NCBI GenBank assembly: GCA_937920115.1
Contig: CALGVF010000081.1
Coordinates: 1-8,161 of the forward strand
Reading direction: 5' to 3'
DNA length: 8,161 bases
Source: an uncultured Clostridia bacterium
GTDB lineage: Bacteria; Bacillota; Clostridia; Christensenellales; Borkfalkiaceae
Shown here: positions 1 to 5,902 of the stretch, one piece after another
How the letters are laid out: each line of letters opens with the position of its first letter
Position numbering within the stretch: the stretch's first letter is position 1
Made by a program: the position numbers and the translations under genes
Notes under the pieces: model-generated
The model's database searches: none
Told to the model about the DNA's origin: nothing
What the model saw: only the letters and a program-made list of their open reading frames with translations

Positions 1-55
1 ATTAAGCGTAAGATACGCCTGAAAATCGGGTTCAGTTGAGGTTTTTATCGGCTAA

Positions 56-88
56 CCGCAGGCAGCGGCTAAACGCGGTCGCCTGCGG
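56..88 (+). other. GC-rich hairpin upstream of rbfA
   Basis: A perfect 8-base inverted repeat (CCGCAGGC at 56-63, GCCTGCGG at 81-88) encloses a 17-base loop. A 7-base direct repeat CGGCTAA occurs at 49-55 and 66-72, the second copy inside the loop. No T-run follows, so it is not an intrinsic terminator by itself. It lies in the 124 bases before rbfA, where no gene can be supported. It could be a processing or regulatory structure in the junction with the upstream gene, or merely a remnant. Its function is unknown. Confidence 0.4.
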
Positions 89-106
89 CGAAACTCTGCA
101 AAGTTC

Positions 107-115
107 AAAGGAGGG
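107..115 (+). promoter_or_regulatory. Ribosome binding site of rbfA
   Basis: The sequence AAAGGAGGG is a near-perfect Shine-Dalgarno match ending 9 bases before the ATG at 125. It fixes that start and is the strongest ribosome binding site in the first operon. The following genes depend on weaker or internal sites. Confidence 0.85.
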
Positions 116-124
116 CAAAGTTAT

Positions 125-505
125 ATGAACAATAAAAGAGAAAGAAGATTAAACAGCGAATTTCAGAAAGAAATTTACTCGATAATCAAAAATAAAATAA
201 AGAACCCCGAAATAACCGAGATGTTCAGTATTTCGGAAGTGGACGTAACCAGCGATTTGAAGCACGCGAAAGTATTTGTTTCCGTATTTTCTACGGACGC
301 CGAGAAAAAAGCGGCGACTTTCAAGGCGATAGAGCAGTCGGGCAAGGCGATAAGGACGGAACTCAGCAAAGTGATGCACATAAGAACCGTTCCCGAACTT
401 CATTTCGTGACCGACGAATCCGCGGAATACGGCAACAAAATAGATAAAATATTGAGCGGTTTAACCTACGTTACGACGGCGGGAGACGAAGATGACGACG
501 CTTAA
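125..505 (+). CDS. rbfA: Ribosome-binding factor A
   Basis: RbfA is a cytoplasmic assembly factor that binds the 30S subunit and helps maturation of the 16S rRNA 5' end; it is linked to cold adaptation in studied bacteria. The 126-residue product has the usual family length and a single KH-like domain. Recognisable family blocks are the basic N-terminus (KRERRLNSEFQKEI, about 4-17), 'ISEVDVTSDLKHAKVFVSVF' (36-55) and the C-terminal 'RTVPELHFVTDES' stretch (about 87-99). The tail is short and acidic (GDEDDDA). The ATG is set by the strong AAAGGAGGG upstream. Its end overlaps nrnA by 14 bases. In Firmicutes this gene normally follows infB, which would lie just outside the window. Identification is confident. 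Confidence 0.95.
   Translation: MNNKRERRLNSEFQKEIYSIIKNKIKNPEITEMFSISEVDVTSDLKHAKVFVSVFSTDAEKKAATFKAIEQSGKAIRTELSKVMHIRTVPELHFVTDESAEYGNKIDKILSGLTYVTTAGDEDDDA
481..485 (+). promoter_or_regulatory. Ribosome binding site of nrnA, inside rbfA
   Basis: GGGAG lies 6 bases before the ATG at 492 and within the last codons of rbfA. Because rbfA and nrnA overlap by 14 bases, initiation here probably benefits from ribosomes already translating rbfA. This site supports choosing the ATG at 492. Confidence 0.6.
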
Positions 506-1457
506 AGAGATTGCGGACGAACTTCTCCGTCACGGCGAGGTATTGATATTTTGTCACGCCCGCCCCGACGGTGATACGATAGGCAGCGCGATGGCTATGA
601 AAACCGCCTTATCGCGAAAAAATATCGCGTCGGAAATAGTATGTTCTTCGGATATTCCGAATAAATACTTCTTTTTAAATGGCGTTGAAACGATAAAAAA
701 GCCGACGGAGATTACGAAAGAATATCCCGTTCATCTGTCGGTGGACGTATCGGTCGAGAATATGCTCGGCGACGCTTACGGACTTTATACGGAAGCGAAA
801 ATGCTTATAAACGTAGACCACCACGTGTCGAACTCCCGTTACGCTAAATATAATTACGTAAACGACAGAGCGGCGTGTTCGGAGATTATCTACGAACTCG
901 TAAAGGAACTCGGCGTTGAAATCGATAAAGAAATAGCGGACTTTCTGCTTTTGGGTCTTTCTACGGACACGGGCAACTTTATGCACAGCAACGTTACGGG
1001 GAACACCCTTTCCGTCGCTTCCGACCTTGTGACAAAAGGCGGCGATTTGCACGAGATAGCGTATAAAATGTTCAAAAGTCAGTCGAAAGCGAGAGCGAAT
1101 CTGTACGCGAAAACCATTTCTCGGACGAGATATTTCTTGGACGACAAACTTGCGATTATCACTATTTTCAAAAAGGACCTCGAAGAGTTCGGGGCGACGA
1201 GCGATATGACCGAGGGTTTTATAGATTTTCCGCTTTCGGTCGACGGCGTGGAAGTAGCGGTTTCCATTTTGGAAACGAAGCCCGAACATTCGTATAAAAT
1301 CAGTTTCAGAAGTAAGGGGAAAATCAACGTAAACGAGGTCGCCTCGGTATTCGGCGGCGGCGGACATATTCTCGCGAGCGGCTGTATGATTTTCGGTTTC
1401 TACGAGGACGTTAAGGATAAAATTATCAGAGCGGTTTCTGATACTTTGGAATTATGA
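492..1457 (+). CDS. nrnA: DHH/DHHA1 phosphoesterase, nanoRNase/pAp phosphatase
   Basis: NrnA-type enzymes use Mn2+ to degrade very short RNA oligonucleotides to mononucleotides and to convert 3'-phosphoadenosine 5'-phosphate to AMP. The 321-residue length is normal for the family. The N-terminal DHH domain shows HARPDGDTIGS (22-32, with H22, D26 and D28), VDVS with D85, the signature DHH at 109-111, and LSTDTGNF (156-163, with D159). The C-terminal DHHA1 domain carries the substrate-binding FGGGGHILASG motif (287-297). All metal-ligand motifs are intact, so the enzyme is probably active. It starts inside rbfA and shares an ATGA overlap with truB, a common arrangement in Clostridia. Whether pAp or nanoRNA is the main substrate cannot be read from the sequence. 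Confidence 0.93.
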   Translation: MTTLKEIADELLRHGEVLIFCHARPDGDTIGSAMAMKTALSRKNIASEIVCSSDIPNKYFFLNGVETIKKPTEITKEYPVHLSVDVSVENMLGDAYGLYTEAKMLINVDHHVSNSRYAKYNYVNDRAACSEIIYELVKELGVEIDKEIADFLLLGLSTDTGNFMHSNVTGNTLSVASDLVTKGGDLHEIAYKMFKSQSKARANLYAKTISRTRYFLDDKLAIITIFKKDLEEFGATSDMTEGFIDFPLSVDGVEVAVSILETKPEHSYKISFRSKGKINVNEVASVFGGGGHILASGCMIFGFYEDVKDKIIRAVSDTLEL

Positions 1458-2338
1458 ACGGATTTTTAAATATTTACAAGCCGAAGGGTATATCCTCGGC
1501 AAAATTACTCAACTCGATAAAACGCTCGGTAAACGGCGCGGCTATCGGACACATGGGAACGCTCGATCCGCTTGCGAGCGGCGTTCTGCCCGTCGGTATC
1601 GGCAAGTCCACGAGGCTTTTCGACTATCTTCTCGACAAAGACAAAGTGTACGAAGCGGTTTTTGCGTTCGGTTACGAGACGAGTACGCTCGATTTGGAGG
1701 GCGAAGTCGTCAAGAGAACGGATATAGTGCCGACCGAAGAGGAAATCAAGGAGAAATTACAGGAACTCATCGGGGATATATTGCAAACGCCCCCCGCGTA
1801 TTCGGCAAAATGCGTGAACGGCAGGAGAAGTTACCAACTCGCGAGAAACGGCGTAGGGGTCACTTTAACTCCGAAGAAAGTCACCGTAATTTCTATCGAC
1901 TACATAGGAAAAAGAGCGGACGACGAGTATAAGTTCAGAATAGTATGCAAGGGCGGAACGTACATAAGGTCGATAGCGAGAGACCTCGCCGCTCTTTGCG
2001 GAACGGTCGCGACTATGACCGATTTGGTGAGGACGGCTTCGGGTGTATTCAATATCGAGGACTCCATCACGGTGGAACAGTTCCTCGCTGCGGAAAACCC
2101 GAAAGACTACGTTCTTCCTCCCGATTCCGCTTTTTCGCTTCCCGCCGTCTACATTTCGGACGCCGAGGCGAACAGACTTTTCAACGGCTTGTACGACAGG
2201 TTTAATTTCCCGAACGGACTTTGCAAAATCTACTCTCCGAACGGCTTTTACGGCGTCGGGGAAGTCAGAGACGGCATAATGAGAGTCAGAGCGTATATCG
2301 AAGATGAAGGTTATAGATTACAGCAAAAAAAGCAATGA
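1454..2338 (+). CDS. truB: tRNA pseudouridine(55) synthase
   Basis: TruB converts uridine 55 in the T-arm of nearly all tRNAs to pseudouridine and also acts as a tRNA chaperone. The 294-residue product has the family blocks in order: N-terminal GFLNIYKPKGISS (3-15), the catalytic motif GHMGTLDPLASGVLP (32-46) with nucleophile D38, KVYEA (64-68) with the conserved Tyr66, PPAYSAKCVNGRRSY (113-127), GTYIRSIARDL (168-178) and LVRTASGVF (191-199). The C-terminal part from about 225 resembles the small TruB C-terminal extension and is the least conserved portion. The ATG overlaps the nrnA stop as ATGA with only weak Shine-Dalgarno complementarity (TTTGGA), suggesting coupled re-initiation. Its 3' end overlaps ribF by 35 bases. 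Confidence 0.95.
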   Translation: MNGFLNIYKPKGISSAKLLNSIKRSVNGAAIGHMGTLDPLASGVLPVGIGKSTRLFDYLLDKDKVYEAVFAFGYETSTLDLEGEVVKRTDIVPTEEEIKEKLQELIGDILQTPPAYSAKCVNGRRSYQLARNGVGVTLTPKKVTVISIDYIGKRADDEYKFRIVCKGGTYIRSIARDLAALCGTVATMTDLVRTASGVFNIEDSITVEQFLAAENPKDYVLPPDSAFSLPAVYISDAEANRLFNGLYDRFNFPNGLCKIYSPNGFYGVGEVRDGIMRVRAYIEDEGYRLQQKKQ

Positions 2339-3179
2339 GCCTGTAATACTCGTTCTCGGTTTTTTCGATTGTCTGCATATCGGACATCTGAAACTTATAG
2401 AAAGGGCGAGAAAGACCGCTTCCGAAACGAAGAGCAGGGTTTGCCTTTTCACCTTTGAAAATGCGGACACGACGGACGGCGGCTCCGTTCTTTCCTTTTC
2501 CGAAAGAGCGGAAAAAGCCGAAAGATACGGCGTGGATATCGTTCTGAAAGCGAATTTCGACGATGCTTTCAAATCGAAGTCTCCCAACACTTTCCTCGGC
2601 GAATTGTATTCGACGCTCGATATTAAGGGAATAGTATGCGGTTACGACTATACGTTCGGCTTCAAAGCCGAGGGAAAAGTCGATATGCTCGCTGAATTTT
2701 GCAAGGAGAAGAATATACCGCTCGAAGTCGTCGAAAAACAGGAATTTAACGGCGTGAGAATATCGACCACGCTCGTTAAGTTGCTTCTTAAAGAGGGCAA
2801 AATCGCGGAAGCGAACGAAATTCTCGGCGAGCCGTACTTTATAGACGGCGTAGTGGTCGAGGGCAGACAGGTCGGCAGAACTTTGGGCTTTCCGACGGCT
2901 AATACGGAGCCCGACAAGGGTAAATTCAAAATCAAAGACGGCGTTTATAAAACGCTTGTCGTAGCGGACGGCAAGGAGTACGAGGGAATAACGAATTACG
3001 GGGCGAGACCGACTTTCGGGCTTACCTCCGTCACCGTCGAAACTTATCTGAAAAATTTTGACGGAAACCTGTACGGTAAGAAAATAACGGTAAAATTTCT
3101 TGCTTATATAAGAGATATAGTAAAATTTTCGGATAAAAACGAACTCATAAAGCAACTTCAAGAGGATAAAAACGTATGA
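2304..3179 (+). CDS. ribF: Bifunctional riboflavin kinase/FMN adenylyltransferase
   Basis: RibF phosphorylates riboflavin to FMN and adenylates FMN to FAD. The 291-residue protein has the two-domain layout. The N-terminal nucleotidyltransferase domain shows GFFDCLHIGH (19-28) and GYDYTFGFKAEG (113-124). The C-terminal kinase domain shows GRTLGFPTAN (191-200), NYGARPTF (231-238), VETYL with the likely catalytic Glu246, and LYGKKITVKFLAYIRD (256-271). Kinase motifs are intact. The adenylyltransferase half deviates: Cys23 replaces the usual Gly of GxFDGxHxGH, the ISSTxxR motif reads ISTTLVK (153-159), and the PHP block after the TF motif is missing (FTFENAD, 49-55). The start at 2304 is chosen because it puts GFFDCLHIGH at the usual distance; it lies within truB with no clear ribosome binding site. 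Confidence 0.92.
   Translation: MKVIDYSKKSNEPVILVLGFFDCLHIGHLKLIERARKTASETKSRVCLFTFENADTTDGGSVLSFSERAEKAERYGVDIVLKANFDDAFKSKSPNTFLGELYSTLDIKGIVCGYDYTFGFKAEGKVDMLAEFCKEKNIPLEVVEKQEFNGVRISTTLVKLLLKEGKIAEANEILGEPYFIDGVVVEGRQVGRTLGFPTANTEPDKGKFKIKDGVYKTLVVADGKEYEGITNYGARPTFGLTSVTVETYLKNFDGNLYGKKITVKFLAYIRDIVKFSDKNELIKQLQEDKNV
3161..3166 (+). promoter_or_regulatory. Ribosome binding site of the endonuclease IV gene
   Basis: AGAGGA lies 9 bases before the ATG at 3176, inside the end of ribF. Together with the ATGA overlap it indicates that this gene is translated from the ribF transcript rather than from a separate one. Confidence 0.6.
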
Positions 3180-4024
3180 TAAAATTCGGACCGAGCGGAA
3201 ATAGCGAGAGTTTTTTAAAAGAGCATAAGCATACCGAGGAAGTGGCGAAGTGGTGTAAAGATTTAGGACTCGATTGCTACGAATATTCTTTCGGAAGAGG
3301 CGTAAACCTCGGCGAAGAAAAGGCTCTGTCTATCGGCAGGGCGTTTAAGGAAAACGGAATAGAGATAAGCGTTCACGCCCCGTATTTTATCAACTTCGCG
3401 ACCCCCGAAGAGGAAAAGGCGAACAATTCGTACAGATACGTTCTCGAATCGGCAAGAGCGATAAAACTCATGGGCGGCAAAAGGGTAGTTTTTCACCCTG
3501 CGGCTCAGGGCAAAGCGACGAGGGAAGAGGCTGTTTCGAAAACGGCTGACAGACTTAAAATTCTCCGCGATTTGATTTACGAAAATTCTTTCGACGACTT
3601 GTATTTCTGCCCCGAAACCATGGGTAAACTCGCTCAGATAGGAACTATCGAAGAGATTACTTCCTTTTGTAAAATCGACGAGATTTACATTCCGACTGTC
3701 GATTTCGGACACGTCAACGCAAGGGAACAGGGAAGTTTAAAAACCGAAAAAGACTATCTCGACAGACTGTCGTATATGATAGACGAACTCGGCTTTGAAA
3801 AAATGAAGAACTTTCACGTTCATTTTTCTAAGATCCAGTATTCGCAAAAGGGCGAGGTAAGGCATCTTACGTTTGAAGATACGGTATACGGACCCGAATT
3901 CGAGCCGCTTGCCGCCGCTCTCAAAAAACTTGACTTAGAACCGTATATAATCTGCGAGTCCGCGGGGACCCAAGCCGAGGACGCTCTTGCTATGAAGAAA
4001 ATATATTTTGATTGCGTGAAATAG
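3176..4024 (+). CDS. nfo: Deoxyribonuclease IV-family TIM-barrel protein
   Basis: The 282-residue product matches the endonuclease IV (AP endonuclease family 2) TIM barrel, whose members cleave DNA 5' to abasic sites using a trinuclear metal centre. By comparison with the E. coli enzyme from memory, candidate metal ligands are H67 (SVHAPYF), H107 (VFHPAA), E147 (PETMGK), D176 and H179 (DFGHV), H214 (FHVHFSK), H230 (EVRHL) and E261 (CESAGTQ). The usual D-x-H pair near 228-230 reads V-R-H, with Glu227 adjacent, so this ligand differs or shifts. The gene overlaps ribF as ATGA and ends 1 base before the terminator stem. Divergent members of this fold are sugar isomerases, but the set of ligands and PETMGK favour a nuclease. 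AP endonuclease activity itself is inferred. Confidence 0.82.
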   Translation: MIKFGPSGNSESFLKEHKHTEEVAKWCKDLGLDCYEYSFGRGVNLGEEKALSIGRAFKENGIEISVHAPYFINFATPEEEKANNSYRYVLESARAIKLMGGKRVVFHPAAQGKATREEAVSKTADRLKILRDLIYENSFDDLYFCPETMGKLAQIGTIEEITSFCKIDEIYIPTVDFGHVNAREQGSLKTEKDYLDRLSYMIDELGFEKMKNFHVHFSKIQYSQKGEVRHLTFEDTVYGPEFEPLAAALKKLDLEPYIICESAGTQAEDALAMKKIYFDCVK

Positions 4025-4054
4025 TCGGTGAAATATCACCGATTTTTCTTTTTT
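4023..4054 (+). terminator. Intrinsic terminator of the rbfA-nfo operon
   Basis: A perfect 7-base stem (TCGGTGA at 4025-4031, TCACCGA at 4036-4042) closes a 4-base AATA loop. Just outside it G4024 can wobble-pair with T4043 and A4023 can pair with T4044. A T-rich tract follows, TTTTT then C then TTTTTT (4043-4054). It begins at the stop codon of the endonuclease IV gene, and this is the only such structure I found in the window. Confidence 0.88.
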
Positions 4055-4070
4055 CTTCGTTAAAATACGA

Positions 4071-4099
4071 TTGACAAATATTTTTTTTGGGTCTAAAAT
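4071..4099 (+). promoter_or_regulatory. Sigma-A promoter of the ABC exporter operon
   Basis: A consensus -35 box TTGACA (4071-4076) is separated by exactly 17 bases from the -10 box TAAAAT (4094-4099, five of six matches to TATAAT). The spacer contains a run of eight T (4081-4088). Transcription would be expected to start near 4106, giving a leader of roughly 36 bases that is AT-rich. I see no convincing operator palindrome around it. Strong boxes suggest high basal expression unless a repressor encoded elsewhere acts here. Confidence 0.82.
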
Positions 4100-4131
4100 A
4101 CAATAATCTATACATTACGATAATTTATATT

Positions 4132-4137
4132 AAGAGG
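4132..4137 (+). promoter_or_regulatory. Ribosome binding site of the first ABC subunit
   Basis: AAGAGG lies only 4 bases before the ATG at 4142. It is shorter and closer than the site of the downstream subunit gene, so initiation here may be somewhat weaker. Confidence 0.55.
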
Positions 4138-4141
4138 CAGT

Positions 4142-5902
4142 ATGTTAAGGAAATTAGCGAAAAGTTTAAGGGAATACAAGGCTGCTACGATTGCAACCAT
4201 ACTGTGTATGGTCGTCGAAGCGGCTATGGAAGTACTCATACCCTTTCTGATTAACCAATTCGGAACGTGCGTTCAGCCGGGCATAGATTTGCCCCCGAAC
4301 GTAAACGGTATGATTTTGTACGGCTGTCTGATGATAGGAGCGGCTGCGGTCGCTCTCGTCGCGGGAATGTTCGGCGGTAAATTCTGTGCGAAAGCGTCGG
4401 CGGGTTTTGCGAAAAATCTGAGACGCGATATTTTTGAGAACGTTCAGACATTTTCTTTCTCGAATATCGACAGATTCAGCCCGTCCTCTCTCGTTACGAG
4501 ACTTACGACGGACATCACCAACGTTCAGATGTCGTTCATGATGCTTATAAGAACGGCTATAAGAAGTCCGCTTATGCTGATATTCTCGATAATTATGAGT
4601 TTCAGCATCAACACGACTTTGCCCGTTATCTTCTTCGTAACGGCTCCCGTTCTGACTTTCGGACTTATAATCATAGCGACGAAGGCTATGCCGATATTCA
4701 AGAAGTTGTTTAAAAAGTACGACGCGATGAACGAATCGGTACAGGAAAACATAAGCGGAATGAGAGTGGTAAAATCTTACGTCAGAGAAGATTACGAGTC
4801 TCAGAAGTTCTCGAACGTATCGAACGAACTCTGCGAAGACTTCACGAAAGCAGAAAAAATACTCGCGTTTAACTCGCCCATCATGCAGATTTGTCTGCAC
4901 GGAGCGTTGCTTGCGATAGCGTTTTTCGGGTCGAGAATTATATTGTTCGGAAATTCGGGCCTTAACTCGTTCGGCTTGCAGGCTCTTACGACCTATTCGT
5001 TGCAGATTTTAATGGCTCTCATGATGATTTCAATGATATTCGTCATGATAGTAATGTCCTTGGAATCGGCAAGACGTATCGTTGAGGTCTTAGACGAGAA
5101 AAGCGATTTATCGAATCCAGAAAACCCCGTCACGGAAGTTAAGAACGGCGATATTTCTTTTGAAAACGTAAATTTCAAGTATTCGGAAAAAGCGGAAAAG
5201 AACGCCTTGGAAGACGTAAATCTGAACATAAAATCGGGTCAGACGGTCGGCATCATAGGCGGCACGGGTTCGTCGAAAACCACGCTCGTCAACCTCATTT
5301 CGAGACTTTACGACGTAACCGAAGGTTCGGTTAAAGTCGGCGACGTTGACGTAAGAGACTACGATATGGAAGTTCTGAGGAAGAGCGTTGCGGTAGTTCT
5401 TCAAAAGAACACGCTTTTCAGCGGAACGATAAAGGAAAATATCCGTTGGGGTAAAGAGGACGCCACCGACGAAGAAATCGTCGCGGCGTGCAAACTTGCT
5501 CAGGCGGACGAATTCATTTCGCAGTTCCCCGACGGTTACGACACTATGATCGCTCAGGGCGGAGCGAACGTTTCGGGCGGTCAGAAGCAGAGACTCTGTA
5601 TCGCGAGGGCGATTATCGGAAGTCCGAAAGTGCTTATTCTCGATGACTCCACGAGCGCGGTCGATATGAAGACGGACGCTCTTTTGAGGGCGGCGTTCAA
5701 AAAAGCGATACCCGAAACCACGAAGATAATAATCGCTCAGAGAGTTTCGTCGGTTATGGACGCCGATATGATAGTCGTTATGGATAACGGCAGAATAAAC
5801 GGCGTCGGAACGCACGAAGAATTGCTTAAAGACAACGAGATATACAAGGAAGTATATTATTCGCAGAATAAAGTTACCGACGCAGAGGGAGGTGAGGAAT
5901 AA
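4142..5902 (+). CDS. ABC exporter subunit with degenerate ATP site
   Basis: This 586-residue half-transporter has an N-terminal exporter-type membrane domain and a C-terminal ATPase domain. Six hydrophobic segments are visible near 17-37, 56-77, 135-156, 159-181, 247-269 and 282-305. The ATPase domain runs from about 337 and shows GGTGSSKTT (Walker A, 373-381, Ser378 where Gly is usual), Q-loop Gln421, VSGGQ (477-481), VLILDDSTSAVD (Walker B, 497-508, Asp502 replacing the catalytic Glu) and IAQRVSSV (Gln533 replacing the H-loop His). Its own ATP site is therefore probably poorly or not hydrolytic, while its intact signature would complete the partner's site. It is the first gene after a strong promoter and abuts the partner gene as TAATG. 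Multidrug or lipid export is plausible; the substrate cannot be read from the sequence. Confidence 0.92.
   Translation: MLRKLAKSLREYKAATIATILCMVVEAAMEVLIPFLINQFGTCVQPGIDLPPNVNGMILYGCLMIGAAAVALVAGMFGGKFCAKASAGFAKNLRRDIFENVQTFSFSNIDRFSPSSLVTRLTTDITNVQMSFMMLIRTAIRSPLMLIFSIIMSFSINTTLPVIFFVTAPVLTFGLIIIATKAMPIFKKLFKKYDAMNESVQENISGMRVVKSYVREDYESQKFSNVSNELCEDFTKAEKILAFNSPIMQICLHGALLAIAFFGSRIILFGNSGLNSFGLQALTTYSLQILMALMMISMIFVMIVMSLESARRIVEVLDEKSDLSNPENPVTEVKNGDISFENVNFKYSEKAEKNALEDVNLNIKSGQTVGIIGGTGSSKTTLVNLISRLYDVTEGSVKVGDVDVRDYDMEVLRKSVAVVLQKNTLFSGTIKENIRWGKEDATDEEIVAACKLAQADEFISQFPDGYDTMIAQGGANVSGGQKQRLCIARAIIGSPKVLILDDSTSAVDMKTDALLRAAFKKAIPETTKIIIAQRVSSVMDADMIVVMDNGRINGVGTHEELLKDNEIYKEVYYSQNKVTDAEGGEE
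5888..5895 (+). promoter_or_regulatory. Perfect ribosome binding site of the second ABC subunit
   Basis: GGAGGTGA is fully complementary to the 16S rRNA anti-Shine-Dalgarno core and sits 6 bases before the ATG at 5902, within the last codons of the preceding gene. It is the best ribosome binding site in the window and fixes the start despite the one-base TAATG overlap. Confidence 0.85.

Noticed and set aside
1..39. Possible 3' end of an upstream gene such as infB
   Set aside because: One frame is open to a TGA at 37-39 and another to a TGA at 20-22, but the short peptides do not resemble a known IF2 end and the first uses arginine codons (CGT, CGC) unlike the rest of the window. It cannot be supported.
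2250..2303. FMN riboswitch before ribF
   Set aside because: The region is truB coding sequence with no room for the conserved aptamer, and no matching helices were seen.
2286..3161. Long open frame on the minus strand opposite ribF
   Set aside because: It mirrors a well-supported gene almost end to end, has no recognisable family motifs and is best explained by codon bias of the + strand. The same applies to long minus-strand frames at 675-1367, 4166-4900, 5108-5815 and 7381-7980.
4081..4088. Run of eight T as a terminator tract
   Set aside because: No stem precedes it directly. It lies exactly in the spacer between the -35 and -10 boxes and is better read as part of the promoter.
4099..4104. 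TACAAT as an alternative -10 box
   Set aside because: It would give a 22-base spacer to TTGACA, whereas TAAAAT at 4094-4099 gives the optimal 17.
4100..4141. Operator palindrome in the exporter leader
   Set aside because: Only weak, imperfect symmetry around ATAATC and GATAAT was visible, no better than expected for AT-rich sequence.
5254..5287. Disrupted Walker A as a sign of a pseudogene
   Set aside because: The frame is intact over 586 codons, the invariant Lys and Thr remain, and the SSK form together with Asp and Gln substitutions fits the degenerate partner of a heterodimeric exporter.
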